Shown piece after piece: positions 6,545 to 15,564 of a stretch of 40,467 nt of DNA. Position numbers and translations under genes: made by a program. Within the stretch, counting starts at the first letter, position 1. Every line of letters begins with the position of its first letter. The stretch comes from JAZKDW01 sp040387375 (GTDB lineage Bacteria > Pseudomonadota > Gammaproteobacteria > Burkholderiales > Burkholderiaceae_D), in the NCBI GenBank assembly GCA_040387375.1, contig JAZKDW010000014.1, forward strand, positions 1-40,467, given 5' to 3'. The notes under the pieces were generated by a model. That model worked only from the letters and a program-made list of their open reading frames with translations, did no database searches and had not been told where the DNA came from.

Positions 6545-8209
6545 TTACCGGCTACCCTTCGCAATTGCCCGCGCGAGGATAAGAACCGGTATGAACGCGA
6601 TCATCACAATCGTAAAGGCCGGCAATGCTGCTTCGGCAAGCCGTTCATCCGAGGCAAGCTGGTAGGTAATCACGGCCAGCGTGTCAAAATTGAAAGGCCG
6701 CACGGTCAGCGTTGCCGGCAATTCCTTGATGACGTCGACAAAAACCAGCAAGCCCGCCGTCAATACACTGCGCCATAACAAGGGGGTATGGATCCGCAGC
6801 AGCATCGACCCCACGCCATGGCCTAGACTGCGCGCGCTGGCATCCATCGAGGGTGTGATCTTGATCAGCCCGGCCTGCACGCTTTGAAACGACACCGCCA
6901 GGAAACGCACGAGATACGCATAAACCAGTGCCACGATACTGCCGGCCAGCAGGAATGTCATGCCGTGCTCAGCACCCCATGCATCCAGCCATGACAAGGG
7001 AATCAAAATGCCAATCGCGATCACTGCGCCGGGAATCGCATAACCCATGCTGACGATCCGGTTGCATGCGGCCTGGAGCCTGCTTTTCGTCACGCGTGCG
7101 GCATAGGCAAGCGTCAGGCAAATCACGATCGCGATGGCAGCCGTTACGCCGGCAATCAAAATGCTGTTTTGCAGCCAGCCGAAATAGCGCGCACTGAAAT
7201 TCAGCGATTCTTCGCTCAGCAACAGGCGCAGCATGATCAGCAGCGGCAGCACAAATCCGAACAGCACCGGCACCGCGCAGAACAGGCTGGCAGCCCATGC
7301 GCGCGCGCCCCGCAACTGGAACTCCACTGGCGCCAGCGAGCGATTGCCGACCGCGTAATAACGTGCCCGGCCGCGGCTCTTCTGCTCCAGGAACATGAGT
7401 GCCATGACCGCCAGCAGCAGCACGCCGGCAATTTGCGCCGCCGCGCGGCGATCTGAAAATGCGTACCAGGATTTATAGATCCCGGTCGACAGCGTGGGCA
7501 CGCCGAAGTAGGCAACCGCGCCATAATCGGCAAGCGTTTCCATCAGTGCCAGGGCAATGCCGGCGACCGCCGCCGGCCGCGCCAGCGGCAGGCTCACCTC
7601 GAAAAAAGTACGCCACGGTCCCGCGCCCAGAGTACGCGCCGCATCCCACATGCGTGGACTGCGCTCCAGAAAGGCATTGCGCACGAGCAGATAAACATAC
7701 GGATACAGCACCAGGGCGAACAGGATGCCCGCGCCGCCAACCGACCGTATCTCGGGGAACCAGTATTCACGCGGCTGCCAGCCGAACAGCGCGCGCAACC
7801 AGCTTTGCACCGGCCCGGAAAATTGCAGGAAGTCGGTGTACGCATAAGCGACCACATAAGCGGGCATTGCCAGCGGCAGCACCAGCGCCCATTCAAAAAA
7901 ACGCTTGCCGGGAAAGTTGAAGACCGCGACCACCCACGCGCATCCGATGCCGATGATCGCAGTCAACACCAGCACAATAAAAGCAATCGCCAGGCTATTG
8001 CCCAGATATTCCGGCAAGACCGTGGCCCACAGATGACTGAAGGTCGTGCCGCCGGCGGCGCCCGGATTCAGCACGGCCAGCAGATTTGATAACACTCCGA
8101 TGATCGGCACGCCCACCAGCAAAGCAATCGCTAGCGATACGATCAGAAGCGGATGCCAGACAAAGGCGCGGCGCCGAGCGGATATTGCAGGAGAAGATGT
8201 GGAGATCAA
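6545..8209 (-). CDS. fbpB: Fe(III)-type ABC transporter permease (double-length)
   Basis: A 554-aa inner-membrane permease with about twelve hydrophobic helices and two fused permease domains, as in FbpB/SfuB ferric iron transporters. Each half has an EAA-like cytoplasmic loop (near DAARTLGAGPWRTFFEVSLPLARPA and DASARSLGHGVGSMLLRIHTPLL). It would move iron delivered by a periplasmic binding protein, powered by the ATPase encoded divergently at 8306. The start is a TTG at 8209 with no evident ribosome-binding site, and no in-frame ATG fits before the first helix. Thiamine or phosphonate permeases share the fold, but the Fur box upstream favours iron. Confidence 0.85.
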   Translation of the reverse strand: MISTSSPAISARRRAFVWHPLLIVSLAIALLVGVPIIGVLSNLLAVLNPGAAGGTTFSHLWATVLPEYLGNSLAIAFIVLVLTAIIGIGCAWVVAVFNFPGKRFFEWALVLPLAMPAYVVAYAYTDFLQFSGPVQSWLRALFGWQPREYWFPEIRSVGGAGILFALVLYPYVYLLVRNAFLERSPRMWDAARTLGAGPWRTFFEVSLPLARPAAVAGIALALMETLADYGAVAYFGVPTLSTGIYKSWYAFSDRRAAAQIAGVLLLAVMALMFLEQKSRGRARYYAVGNRSLAPVEFQLRGARAWAASLFCAVPVLFGFVLPLLIMLRLLLSEESLNFSARYFGWLQNSILIAGVTAAIAIVICLTLAYAARVTKSRLQAACNRIVSMGYAIPGAVIAIGILIPLSWLDAWGAEHGMTFLLAGSIVALVYAYLVRFLAVSFQSVQAGLIKITPSMDASARSLGHGVGSMLLRIHTPLLWRSVLTAGLLVFVDVIKELPATLTVRPFNFDTLAVITYQLASDERLAEAALPAFTIVMIAFIPVLILARAIAKGSR

Positions 8210-8223
8210 AATACGCGATTTAC

Positions 8224-8253
8224 TTCACGAATAAGCTAAATGAGAATTATAAT
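8224..8253 (+). promoter_or_regulatory. Promoter of the ABC ATPase gene
   Basis: TTCACG (8224-8229), an 18-bp spacer and a perfect TATAAT (8248-8253). A second TATAAT lies on the minus strand at 8251-8246, in the direction of the permease, because the core ATTATAAT is palindromic. The minus-strand -35 is poor. Confidence 0.6.
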
Positions 8254-8255
8254 CA
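8241..8255. promoter_or_regulatory. Fur box between divergent iron transport genes
   Basis: TGAGAATTATAATCA matches the 7-1-7 Fur consensus TGATAAT-N-ATTATCA at all but two positions. It covers the -10 elements of both directions, so Fe-Fur binding would shut off the permease and ATPase genes together. It lies 31 bp from the permease start and 50 bp from the ATPase start. Confidence 0.75.
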
Positions 8256-8305
8256 ATTGCAGATTCCAACAATGCAATTATTTTTCAAGTCCGTAGACAC
8301 TGTAG

Positions 8306-9406
8306 ATGATTATTCCGCCTTCAACTTCCGCCTACCTGAGCGTTGAATCAATCCGGGTCGGTTATGCGCTTGGCCGCCAGATGCATGAAATCGTGCATGG
8401 CTTGTCATTCGACTTGCCGCGCGGTGAAATAGGCTGCCTGCTCGGGCCATCCGGCTGCGGCAAGACAACAGTACTGCGCGCGATCGCCGGTTTTGAATCG
8501 CTGATAGACGGCCGTATCGCGCTCGGCGGCCGCGAGTTGAGTGGCAAGGATTTTACTGCACCGCCCGAAACACGCCAGGTCGGTGTGGTATTCCAGGATT
8601 ACGCACTGTTCCCTCACTTGTCGGTTGCGGACAATATCGGCTTTGGCTTGCGCAAACTGAGCGCAACGGAGCGCAATGCACGTGTAAGCCAGTTGTTGTC
8701 GCTGGTGGGACTGGCATCGCAGGGCAAGCAATTTCCGCATGAACTGTCGGGCGGCCAGCAACAGCGTGTCGCGCTGGCGCGCGCACTCGCCCCCAAACCG
8801 GACCTGCTATTGATGGATGAGCCATTTTCCAATCTGGATATCGATTTGCGCGAACGTCTTGCGATCGAAGTCCGGGACATCCTGAAAAAATCCGGCACCA
8901 CGGCAGTCCTGGTCACGCATGACCAGCATGAAGCCTTTGCCATCGCCGACCATATCGGCGTGATGCAGGAAGGCGCCATCGTGCAATGGGACAACGCCTA
9001 CAATCTGTACCATCGTCCACGCAACCGGTTTGTCGCGGATTTTATTGGCCAGGGCGTTTTTACTCCCGGTATCGTCGATCTGCAAAACCAGCGCGTGAAC
9101 ATAGAATTAGGCAGCCTGCCTCTGTGGCAAGGCGTCGATTTTTGCGCCACGGATGAAAAAAATGCGACATCGGTCGATGTGCTGCTGCGCGCCGATGACG
9201 TGATCCATGACGATGCCAGCGAACAGAAAGCGGAGGTCGTGCGCAAGGCATTTCGCGGCGCCGACTTCCTGTATACCCTGAAGCTGGGGAGCGGCCAGAC
9301 GCTGCTGGCCCTGGTGCCATCCCATCACGATCATGCGATCGGCGAAAAAATCGGCATCCGCCTGGGCGCCGATCATGTGGTGACATTCCCGTCAAATCCG
9401 CATTAA
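8306..9406 (+). CDS. fbpC: Fe(III)-type ABC transporter ATP-binding protein
   Basis: A 366-aa ATPase. It has Walker A GPSGCGKTT (about 48-56), a Q-loop in GVVFQDYALFP, the signature LSGGQQQRVALARAL, Walker B LLLMDEPFSNLD and the switch-His segment VLVTHDQHEA. The C-terminal 120 residues form the TOBE/regulatory domain of FbpC/PotA-type ATPases. The ATG at 8306 has no clear ribosome-binding site. It is divergent from its presumed permease partner. No periplasmic binding protein (fbpA) is present in the window, so the transporter is incomplete here. Confidence 0.88.
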   Translation: MIIPPSTSAYLSVESIRVGYALGRQMHEIVHGLSFDLPRGEIGCLLGPSGCGKTTVLRAIAGFESLIDGRIALGGRELSGKDFTAPPETRQVGVVFQDYALFPHLSVADNIGFGLRKLSATERNARVSQLLSLVGLASQGKQFPHELSGGQQQRVALARALAPKPDLLLMDEPFSNLDIDLRERLAIEVRDILKKSGTTAVLVTHDQHEAFAIADHIGVMQEGAIVQWDNAYNLYHRPRNRFVADFIGQGVFTPGIVDLQNQRVNIELGSLPLWQGVDFCATDEKNATSVDVLLRADDVIHDDASEQKAEVVRKAFRGADFLYTLKLGSGQTLLALVPSHHDHAIGEKIGIRLGADHVVTFPSNPH

Positions 9407-9408
9407 GC

Positions 9409-9516
9409 TCAAAGCCAATCGATAAAACGATCCAGCAAAGGGCGCGGAATTTTTATCATGTCGGGGTAAATCCGCTTGCCTGGGGAATATCGGCGTCCTT
9501 TGCGTGCGAGCGGGTT
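9409..9516 (-). pseudogene. C-terminal remnant of an unidentified gene
   Basis: Immediately after the ATPase stop, and convergent with it, an open minus-strand frame ends at a TGA (9411-9409). Its last residues read KIPRPLLDRFIDWL. Such a tail, ending in R-x-FIDWL, resembles the C-termini of LysR-type regulators. No start codon or body is present: upstream the frame runs straight into the inverted repeat at 9518. It is most simply a leftover of a disrupted gene. The LysR resemblance is weak. Confidence 0.35.
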
Positions 9517-9517
9517 A

Positions 9518-9603
9518 TGGATTCCCGCTTGCGCGAGAATGACGGTGGTAAGAGTGGAGGTCGCCCCAATTACTACCGTCATTCCCGCGCAAGCGGGAAT
9601 CCA
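9518..9603. repeat. Long inverted repeat built of two dRS3-like units
   Basis: Two 33-bp arms (9518-9550 and 9571-9603) are inverted copies with two mismatches, separated by 20 bp. Each arm holds an internal ATTCCCG...CGGGAAT-type palindrome, like the dRS3 and related 'ATTCCCGCGCAAGCGGGAAT' repeats common in Neisseria and other proteobacteria. The transcript would form a large hairpin. It may act as a terminator for the ATPase gene, or may simply be an intergenic repeat pair. Confidence 0.85.
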
Positions 9604-9680
9604 GACTGAGCTTGCATCACGATGTCTTCATGCCGATCCCACCAGGTTAGACCTCGACATTAACATGACATCAGCCAAGT

Positions 9681-12230
9681 TCATGCCTGTTGCGCCGGAC
9701 TGAGCAAATTCTCGATCCGGCGCGCGGTTTGCACATCGGTCAAGGCCGGCAATCCGCACAACTGCAGCAACAGCGCCTCCGCTGTCACCGGTTTCTGTCC
9801 CGCCTTCAGGGACGACTGTAATACATCAACCTGCATTTGCAGACGCACACGCGACAGTTCCGGCGGGCTGTCGATGCCGGTCAATATTTCGAGCCGCAGC
9901 ACCAGTGGCGCCAGCAACGCACGATTCTGCTCGAGCAGCGCGGCATACTGACTGTCTGCCGCTTTCAGTGCAGTGATGGCGGCATTAAAGCGTGTCAGCA
10001 GCACACGTTCAAGCTCGGGCGACAGCGCCGGAAATGATTCCCAGCTTGCCTGCGAAAGTGCGATCTCACTATCATCGGCCGCCTGCCTTTGCACCAGCAT
10101 TTCCTCCACTGACCGGCACAGCTTGAAGCGGGCGCGCAATGCGTGCGTCTGCGCCGTGGCCGCCGCCTGTTTCTCAGCGTCGAGCCGCGTTTGCAATGCC
10201 GTGATCGCCGCCTGGTAACGGGCGTCGATCTCGCGCTCGGATGCACGCGGCACCGGGCCCGTTTTACTCCAGGCATCGCGAACTTCGCGCATGGCCTTCA
10301 GGATGGCGTCTTTCGGCGCGGCGGCGACGGCTTCCAGTGAGGCGCACAGCGCTTCCTTCGTTTGCAGATGCTGCTGGCGTTCGGCATCCGCGCCTTTCGC
10401 CACTTCTTTCCGCTTCGCGAATACGGCGTCGCAGGCGCTGCGAAAGCGCACCCAGAGCGCCTGTTCGTCATTGCGTTCCAGCGGCAGCGATTTCGCCCGC
10501 TCCTGCCATTGCTCCTGCAGGCCGCGCAATAGTTCAGGTGCGCGGCGATCCGCCGGATTCAGGCCAAGCGCCTTCACAATCAATTCTTCGCGGCGTTTTA
10601 TTTCGAGCTGCTGCTGCGCGGCCAGCGGTGCCTGCAGCATCTGCATCGCCGCATCGAATTCGGCCTCGGCGGTTTTTTTTGCCTTGCGATCGATGGGACC
10701 GAGGCGCTGCCACAGCTGGATGGTGCGCGTGCAATAAGCTGCCAGCGCTTTCCAGTCCTCGCTGCCGGCCGATGTGGCCGCAAAATCCCTGACTTCCCCA
10801 ATCATGGCCTGCGCTTTTTCGAGATTTTGCTGGCGTTCCTGCGCAAGTTTTTTAAAGTGCGCCGCAGCCGGTTCATACGCCGTTGTACAGGCCGCATCAA
10901 AGCGGCTCCACAATTCCTTGCTCGCGGGACCCGCCGACACATCGAGCGACTTCCATCGTTCGCGCAGGCTGCCGACTTTCCTGGTCAGCTCCGCGATCGA
11001 CGGCGCCTGGGCCGGCAATTCTTCGGCTGCCTTCAGCAACTCTTCGCGCGATACGTTGCCTCCCCAGCGAGCCCAGCTCTGCAAGCGGCTCAGTTCGCTA
11101 CGCGCCTTTGCCAGTTGCGCTGACTGCGCCGCGGACAAACGGACTGATTTTCCATCGATCGCCCGCAAGGCCTTGTCGTGTTCCGCCGCGATCTGCAATG
11201 CACCGTCCTCGAGCGCTTTTTCCATGCTGGTCAAGGCGTCGGAAAAATGCTGCTGGCTGTTCGGTGCGGCACGATCCGCACGACTGCCGGCCGCCTCGGC
11301 CTGTTTCTGCCTGCGCGACTGGCTGATGCGGCCGGTCAGCGTATCCAGGCGCGCGCGGAATGGCGCTGCCTCAGGTTCAGGCAAGGCCGGCAACGCGCGC
11401 CACGCACGCTTCATGTCATCCTCCGCCAGCATTGCCAGCGGCGCAGCTTCCCACTCGGCCAACGCCTGCTCATGGGCGAGGATGGCCGCATGGCGTTGTT
11501 CCAGGCCGGCCAGCGCCTGCTGGAAAGCGTGATGCTGTTGCTTGAATTCGGATAACAGCGGCTTCGGCAATGAAGGTGCTTCGCGCGCCGCACAGAGTTG
11601 CGCCATTTCCCGTTCGAGGCTTTCCAGGGTTTCAGCAATCTGCAGCGGTGGCATGCCGGCTGCCGTCTGAATCAGCATCTGTAGCCTGGAGCGAATATCA
11701 ATTGCGCCGCGTTGCAACGCGGTTTGCGCTTGCAGCCGTTCGGTAAGGTCCGATCGGACCGCATCGAAACTGCTACGGACCGACGCGGGAATTTCACCGA
11801 CGGACTGCCACGCGCGATCCAGGTCGGCCACCTGATTGAGCATCAATTGCGGCTCGTCCGCCAGGCCCTGCGCCTCCTTCATGTATTTTTCGGCATTTTG
11901 CAGTCGGCGTTCGGCGTCGTCGACCGCATCGAGCCGCTGTTGCATCAGCCTGGCGACCCGGCGGTCTGCATTGCGCATCGTCTGCACCACCTGCCGCAGC
12001 AGCGCCGGGGTGTGAACATGCTGCGCCGCCTTCAGCCGCGCATCTGCAAATTCACAGCGCAATACGAAGTCGGCAGCTGCCGCTTCGTCATGCGCCAGCG
12101 ATTCGGCTTCTGCAAGCGCTTCCTGTCTGGCCTGCGCCGCTGCCACGCGAAAGTCGGGTGTCGCCGGTTCCTCGGTTACCCGCGCGGCAGGGCTTGCTTT
12201 ATTGGATCGCTTGAAAAAAAAGTCGAACAT
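9681..12230 (-). CDS. DUF349-repeat coiled-coil protein
   Basis: An 849-aa cytoplasmic protein made largely of alpha helix, with repeated DUF349 units recognisable by a Trp-centred signature: AWQSVGEIP, RWKSLDVSAG, LWQRLGPID, QWQERAKSLP and AWSKTGPVP. Very high Ala, Gln, Glu and Arg content fits long coiled coils. The start at 12230 (MFDFFFKRSNK) is chosen because related proteins begin with this short hydrophobic-basic leader; an ATG pair 11-12 codons upstream (12263/12266) is the alternative. The molecular function is unknown. There is no operon partner: the gene is flanked by a convergent remnant and a divergent gene. Confidence 0.85.
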   Translation of the reverse strand: MFDFFFKRSNKASPAARVTEEPATPDFRVAAAQARQEALAEAESLAHDEAAAADFVLRCEFADARLKAAQHVHTPALLRQVVQTMRNADRRVARLMQQRLDAVDDAERRLQNAEKYMKEAQGLADEPQLMLNQVADLDRAWQSVGEIPASVRSSFDAVRSDLTERLQAQTALQRGAIDIRSRLQMLIQTAAGMPPLQIAETLESLEREMAQLCAAREAPSLPKPLLSEFKQQHHAFQQALAGLEQRHAAILAHEQALAEWEAAPLAMLAEDDMKRAWRALPALPEPEAAPFRARLDTLTGRISQSRRQKQAEAAGSRADRAAPNSQQHFSDALTSMEKALEDGALQIAAEHDKALRAIDGKSVRLSAAQSAQLAKARSELSRLQSWARWGGNVSREELLKAAEELPAQAPSIAELTRKVGSLRERWKSLDVSAGPASKELWSRFDAACTTAYEPAAAHFKKLAQERQQNLEKAQAMIGEVRDFAATSAGSEDWKALAAYCTRTIQLWQRLGPIDRKAKKTAEAEFDAAMQMLQAPLAAQQQLEIKRREELIVKALGLNPADRRAPELLRGLQEQWQERAKSLPLERNDEQALWVRFRSACDAVFAKRKEVAKGADAERQQHLQTKEALCASLEAVAAAPKDAILKAMREVRDAWSKTGPVPRASEREIDARYQAAITALQTRLDAEKQAAATAQTHALRARFKLCRSVEEMLVQRQAADDSEIALSQASWESFPALSPELERVLLTRFNAAITALKAADSQYAALLEQNRALLAPLVLRLEILTGIDSPPELSRVRLQMQVDVLQSSLKAGQKPVTAEALLLQLCGLPALTDVQTARRIENLLSPAQQA

Positions 12231-12480
12231 GTCATTGGCAATAAAAGTCGGACAGGCCGCCATCATAACAAGCCAGGCCCCCCAAGCCCCAATATGCGCA
12301 AAGTACTGTCAAATAAAAACACCAGCATGTTTTTCAGGCAAGCATGGTCTGAGGAGTTGGAAATGCAGTGGTATCAAATGCCATTGCCAGCAGGCGGGAG
12401 ATGGCCATTTTTGACGGCAATCAATCCCTGCAATGCCGCGGCGCGCTATTTTTAGCGTGTCTGGTAAATGGAGATTGATG

Positions 12481-12990
12481 ATGAAAGCGACATACCCATC
12501 GGCAGCGGTTCTGCCGTTCCCACAAGCTTTCACCTTATGTGACGAGGAGGTGCATGATCCATACCAGGCATGTGGCACGCTTCTGGATCCGTCGGTATGC
12601 AGCGAGTGCACGGCCGTGTACATTGATGGGCATTGGCAATGGATTCCAGCGCCGCCGGGTGCGCACAACATCCACTGTCCCGCCTGCAGCCGCATCCGCG
12701 ACAAGGCCGCTGCAGGTTATGTCTCGATAGAAGGAAGATTTGCACGCGAATATCATGCGGAACTGCAGCTGCTGGTACAGACGCTGGAAAAACGCACGGC
12801 ATCACAACATCCGATGCAGCGCATCATGGGCATCGAAGATCACCCGGACAGGATACTGGTCACCACCACCGACATCCATCTTGCGCGCAGCATCGGTGAA
12901 GCCCTGCACCTGGCTTACAAGGGTAACCTGGACCTTCATTACAATGAAACCCGGTATTTGCTGAGGGTGCGCTGGCAGCGCTGGATCTAA
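12481..12990 (+). CDS. BCAM0308-like zinc-ribbon protein
   Basis: A 169-aa protein with two Cys pairs (CSEC and CPAC, about 30 residues apart) that should bind zinc, followed by a helical and beta-rich C-terminal domain. It resembles the BCAM0308 family, which shares a zinc-ribbon arrangement with archaeal NMD3. No biochemical role is established for the bacterial family. Two adjacent ATGs are possible (12478, 12481); the second has better spacing from GGAGA. It converges on the CinA-like gene with a 15-bp gap. The family name is from memory of the pattern, so it is given with caution. Confidence 0.6.
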   Translation: MKATYPSAAVLPFPQAFTLCDEEVHDPYQACGTLLDPSVCSECTAVYIDGHWQWIPAPPGAHNIHCPACSRIRDKAAAGYVSIEGRFAREYHAELQLLVQTLEKRTASQHPMQRIMGIEDHPDRILVTTTDIHLARSIGEALHLAYKGNLDLHYNETRYLLRVRWQRWI

Positions 12991-13005
12991 GTACCCGGCA
13001 AAAAA

Positions 13006-13806
13006 TCAAACCGGACGATATTCGGCGCCGAACCGGTCCAGACCAGCCAGAAGCCGTTCATAGGCAACAGCGACCTGGGCCGGGCTTCCCTTTACGCCCA
13101 GTTCAATATGCTTGCGGTTATTCGCATCGCCGACACTGGGCAGGCTGAACACCTTGACCTCCGGGAATGCCTCTTCCACCGCGATCATGAGCGGCGTCAG
13201 CGTGGACTCCATCGATTCGTACACAAATACCGATTTTTCCAGCCAGGCGGTCTGGTGGAACAGATGCGGGTAAAGATTATCCAGGACCCATTCGACCATC
13301 GGTCCCGCCATCACCGGAAAACCGGGCACGAAATGATGTGCCCCCTGCTCCCTGTGGGTTATCGTGAAACCCGGGATCTTGTTGTAGGGATTAGGAATGA
13401 TCGACGCGCTTTCAGGGAACTCGCCCATTTTGAGCCGATGCTGGTTATCAGGCGCATCCGGCAATTGTTCTTTCCCCGTTTCCCGCGCGATGTCGGCCAT
13501 GCGCTCTTCAATCGCCGCTTTTGCGTGCGGATGTAATACCAGCGGCTCGCCGAGCGCATCGGCCGCGCATTGACGTGTGTGATCGTCGGGTGTGGCGCCG
13601 ATGCCGCCGAATGAAAAGACGATATCGCGGGTGGCGAAAGTGCGCGCCAGCGTTGCCGTGATCCGGGCCGGATCGTCTCCCACGTATTCTGCCCAGCCCA
13701 GTTGCAGGCCCCTGGCCGCCAGCAATTCAATCGCCTTGGCCAAGTGTTTGTCCGTGCGTTTTCCGGACAGGATTTCGTCGCCGATGATGATAAGTCCGAT
13801 AGCCAT
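13006..13806 (-). CDS. CinA N-terminal/MoaB-type molybdopterin-binding protein
   Basis: A 266-aa protein carrying the MoaB/MogA-like fold of competence/damage-inducible CinA: MAIGLIIIGDEILSGKRTDKH at the start and GGIGATPDDHTRQ near 72-84. The C-terminal nicotinamide-nucleotide amidase domain of full-length CinA is absent. The start at 13806 has AGGAAC upstream and matches the conserved beginning; the upstream ATG at 13836 adds a non-conserved leader. The true substrate of stand-alone versions is unclear (pyrophosphatase or pterin binding). Confidence 0.8.
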   Translation of the reverse strand: MAIGLIIIGDEILSGKRTDKHLAKAIELLAARGLQLGWAEYVGDDPARITATLARTFATRDIVFSFGGIGATPDDHTRQCAADALGEPLVLHPHAKAAIEERMADIARETGKEQLPDAPDNQHRLKMGEFPESASIIPNPYNKIPGFTITHREQGAHHFVPGFPVMAGPMVEWVLDNLYPHLFHQTAWLEKSVFVYESMESTLTPLMIAVEEAFPEVKVFSLPSVGDANNRKHIELGVKGSPAQVAVAYERLLAGLDRFGAEYRPV

Positions 13807-13903
13807 GAAAACAGTTCCTGAAAAAATAAGGTGCAAGATGAACGGGTGACCATCTCCGATCCCTGATTATCCATCACGGATGGCTTTCATTCCATTCCGG
13901 GCA

Positions 13904-14740
13904 TCAATTAATATCTTTTATCCGAACCGATGATGCTGGCATCTGTCCTGCTGTCCGGTATTCCGCCAGCGCCTCGAGACAATAATGCTGGAACCATAGT
14001 CCGGTAAAAACAAATACCACAACATACAGCCAGATCGATACGGCCGCCAGCAGCGGAAAAAAAATCACCGACAACGCGCCGCCGAGCCACAGCAATGTCG
14101 GCGCCGCCCCCATGCTGCCGGTAACAGCGCCGATCAGCAGCAAGGGCCAGCGATGGCGGCGCATGATCTCGCGGCGCTCCTGGTCGCTTGCATGCTCGGC
14201 CAGGGCGTCATACGTCATTACGCGGTACATCAGCCATCCCCACAGCGCGGGCTGGACAATTAAAACAAGCGGCGGAACCGCATTCAGTGGCAAGGTCACG
14301 ATCCACAGCAGGAGAAAAACGACAAAGGACACCGTGGACATCCACAGGCTGCCCATGAACGATCCGCCGCCGCGCTTTTCCAGATCGGGATAATCGCGCT
14401 GGCCGACGTGTTTCACAATCGCCGGCATCGCCATCGTGCCGACGAAAATCAGCGCGGTCAGTATCATCAGCGGCAACAACACCCACATCGCAATCAGTGG
14501 CACGAGTATGGTCTTGATCTCTCCCAAGCCGAACCATCCCAGCACACCGCCGGCAATCCGGAAGCCGTCATTCGCCGCAAAATAAGCTTGTAACCAGTCG
14601 ATCATCGGCTGCAGGCCCAGCCACAACAAGACACCCCAGACCACCACCGATAACAGGAAAGGCATTACCGTCAGCATCAGCATGCTGAAACGCAGTTGCG
14701 ACAATACCGCCCGACCAAATGCAATGAGTACAGAACGCAT
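13904..14740 (-). CDS. EI24/CysZ-like inner-membrane protein
   Basis: A 278-aa membrane protein with about six hydrophobic segments and the EI24-family layout: an N-terminal helix pair around MLTVMPFLLSVVVWGVLLWLG, then central and C-terminal helix pairs. The family includes the sulfate transporter CysZ, but no sulfur-assimilation gene lies nearby, so that role is not assumed. It starts at the ATG that opens the ORF. It lies about 100 bp upstream of, but in the same direction as, the CinA-like gene, and the two may be co-transcribed. Confidence 0.75.
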   Translation of the reverse strand: MRSVLIAFGRAVLSQLRFSMLMLTVMPFLLSVVVWGVLLWLGLQPMIDWLQAYFAANDGFRIAGGVLGWFGLGEIKTILVPLIAMWVLLPLMILTALIFVGTMAMPAIVKHVGQRDYPDLEKRGGGSFMGSLWMSTVSFVVFLLLWIVTLPLNAVPPLVLIVQPALWGWLMYRVMTYDALAEHASDQERREIMRRHRWPLLLIGAVTGSMGAAPTLLWLGGALSVIFFPLLAAVSIWLYVVVFVFTGLWFQHYCLEALAEYRTAGQMPASSVRIKDIN

Positions 14741-14941
14741 CGATTTCCCGTCTTGTTGAAATATCAGCCGCCGGCAAAGCGGCTTGCCACTTTATACCGC
14801 ACGTTACGGTTGATGCAAGGCATATCAGACACCGGAATGCGCAGCGGGATTTTAGTTTCTCCCCAGTCCCGCCGCGTATGAAAAAAGCCTCTACCTGATA
14901 CAATCCTGTCCATCAATGACCACACTACAGAGGAAAAAAAC

Positions 14942-15298
14942 ATGTCTCAAGTCATGACGTCAACCGGCCTGCAATACGAAGATACCATCGTCGGCAGCGG
15001 CCCTGAAGCGGTTGCAGGCGCGCAAGTCACCGTACATTACACGGGCTGGCTCCAGAATGCCGATGGCAGCGCCGGCAGCAAATTCGATTCCAGCAAGGAC
15101 CGCAACGATCCATTTCAATTCCCGCTCGGCGCCGGCCATGTCATTCAGGGCTGGGATCAGGGCGTGCAAGGCATGAAAGTCGGCGGCGTACGCAGGCTGG
15201 TGATTCCCTCCGCACTGGGTTATGGTTCGCGTGGCGCGGGCGGCGTGATTCCACCGAACGCTACCCTGATCTTCGAAGTCGAACTCCTGGGTGTCTGA
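14942..15298 (+). CDS. FKBP-type peptidyl-prolyl cis-trans isomerase
   Basis: A 118-aa single-domain FKBP that speeds proline isomerisation in protein folding. The active-site pattern is complete: VTVHYTGWL, FDSS, FQFPLGAGHVIQGWDQGVQGMKVGG and RRLVIPSALGYG...GVIPPNATLIFEVELL. There is no signal peptide, so it is cytoplasmic. A GAGG site precedes the ATG, and an extended -10 (TGATACAAT, ending at 14904) may be its promoter. Its TGA overlaps the ATG of the next gene (TGATG), indicating translational coupling. Confidence 0.92.
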   Translation: MSQVMTSTGLQYEDTIVGSGPEAVAGAQVTVHYTGWLQNADGSAGSKFDSSKDRNDPFQFPLGAGHVIQGWDQGVQGMKVGGVRRLVIPSALGYGSRGAGGVIPPNATLIFEVELLGV

Positions 15299-15513
15299 TG
15301 CCCCGCGCGGCATTCAGTAAAACTGCTTTCATCAACTGCCTCGGCTGCATCGGTGTGTTGACTCTGGTCAGCGGCTGCGCGGTCGTGTCGGTCGCCGCCA
15401 CTACCGTGTCGGTCGCCGGAAACCTCGTCAGCGCAGGCGTCTCGGCGGGCACAACGGTCGTCAAAGGTGCGGCAAGTGTGGGTGGCTTGATCGTGGACAG
15501 CGTATCCAACTGA
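15298..15513 (+). CDS. Small predicted lipoprotein
   Basis: A 71-aa protein with a basic N-terminus, a hydrophobic stretch and a lipobox LVSGC (Cys about residue 29), followed by a low-complexity Val/Ala/Ser/Gly segment with repeated VSVAATTVSVAG motifs. It should be lipidated and membrane-anchored. The remainder is short and strongly beta- or membrane-prone. Its ATG overlaps the FKBP stop. Small lipoproteins of this type occur widely in Burkholderiales without a known role. Confidence 0.7.
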   Translation: MPRAAFSKTAFINCLGCIGVLTLVSGCAVVSVAATTVSVAGNLVSAGVSAGTTVVKGAASVGGLIVDSVSN

Positions 15514-15564
15514 ATGTCCGGGCGCTGACACGCTTTTTCACTACACCGCCTTAAGGAGGAACAC

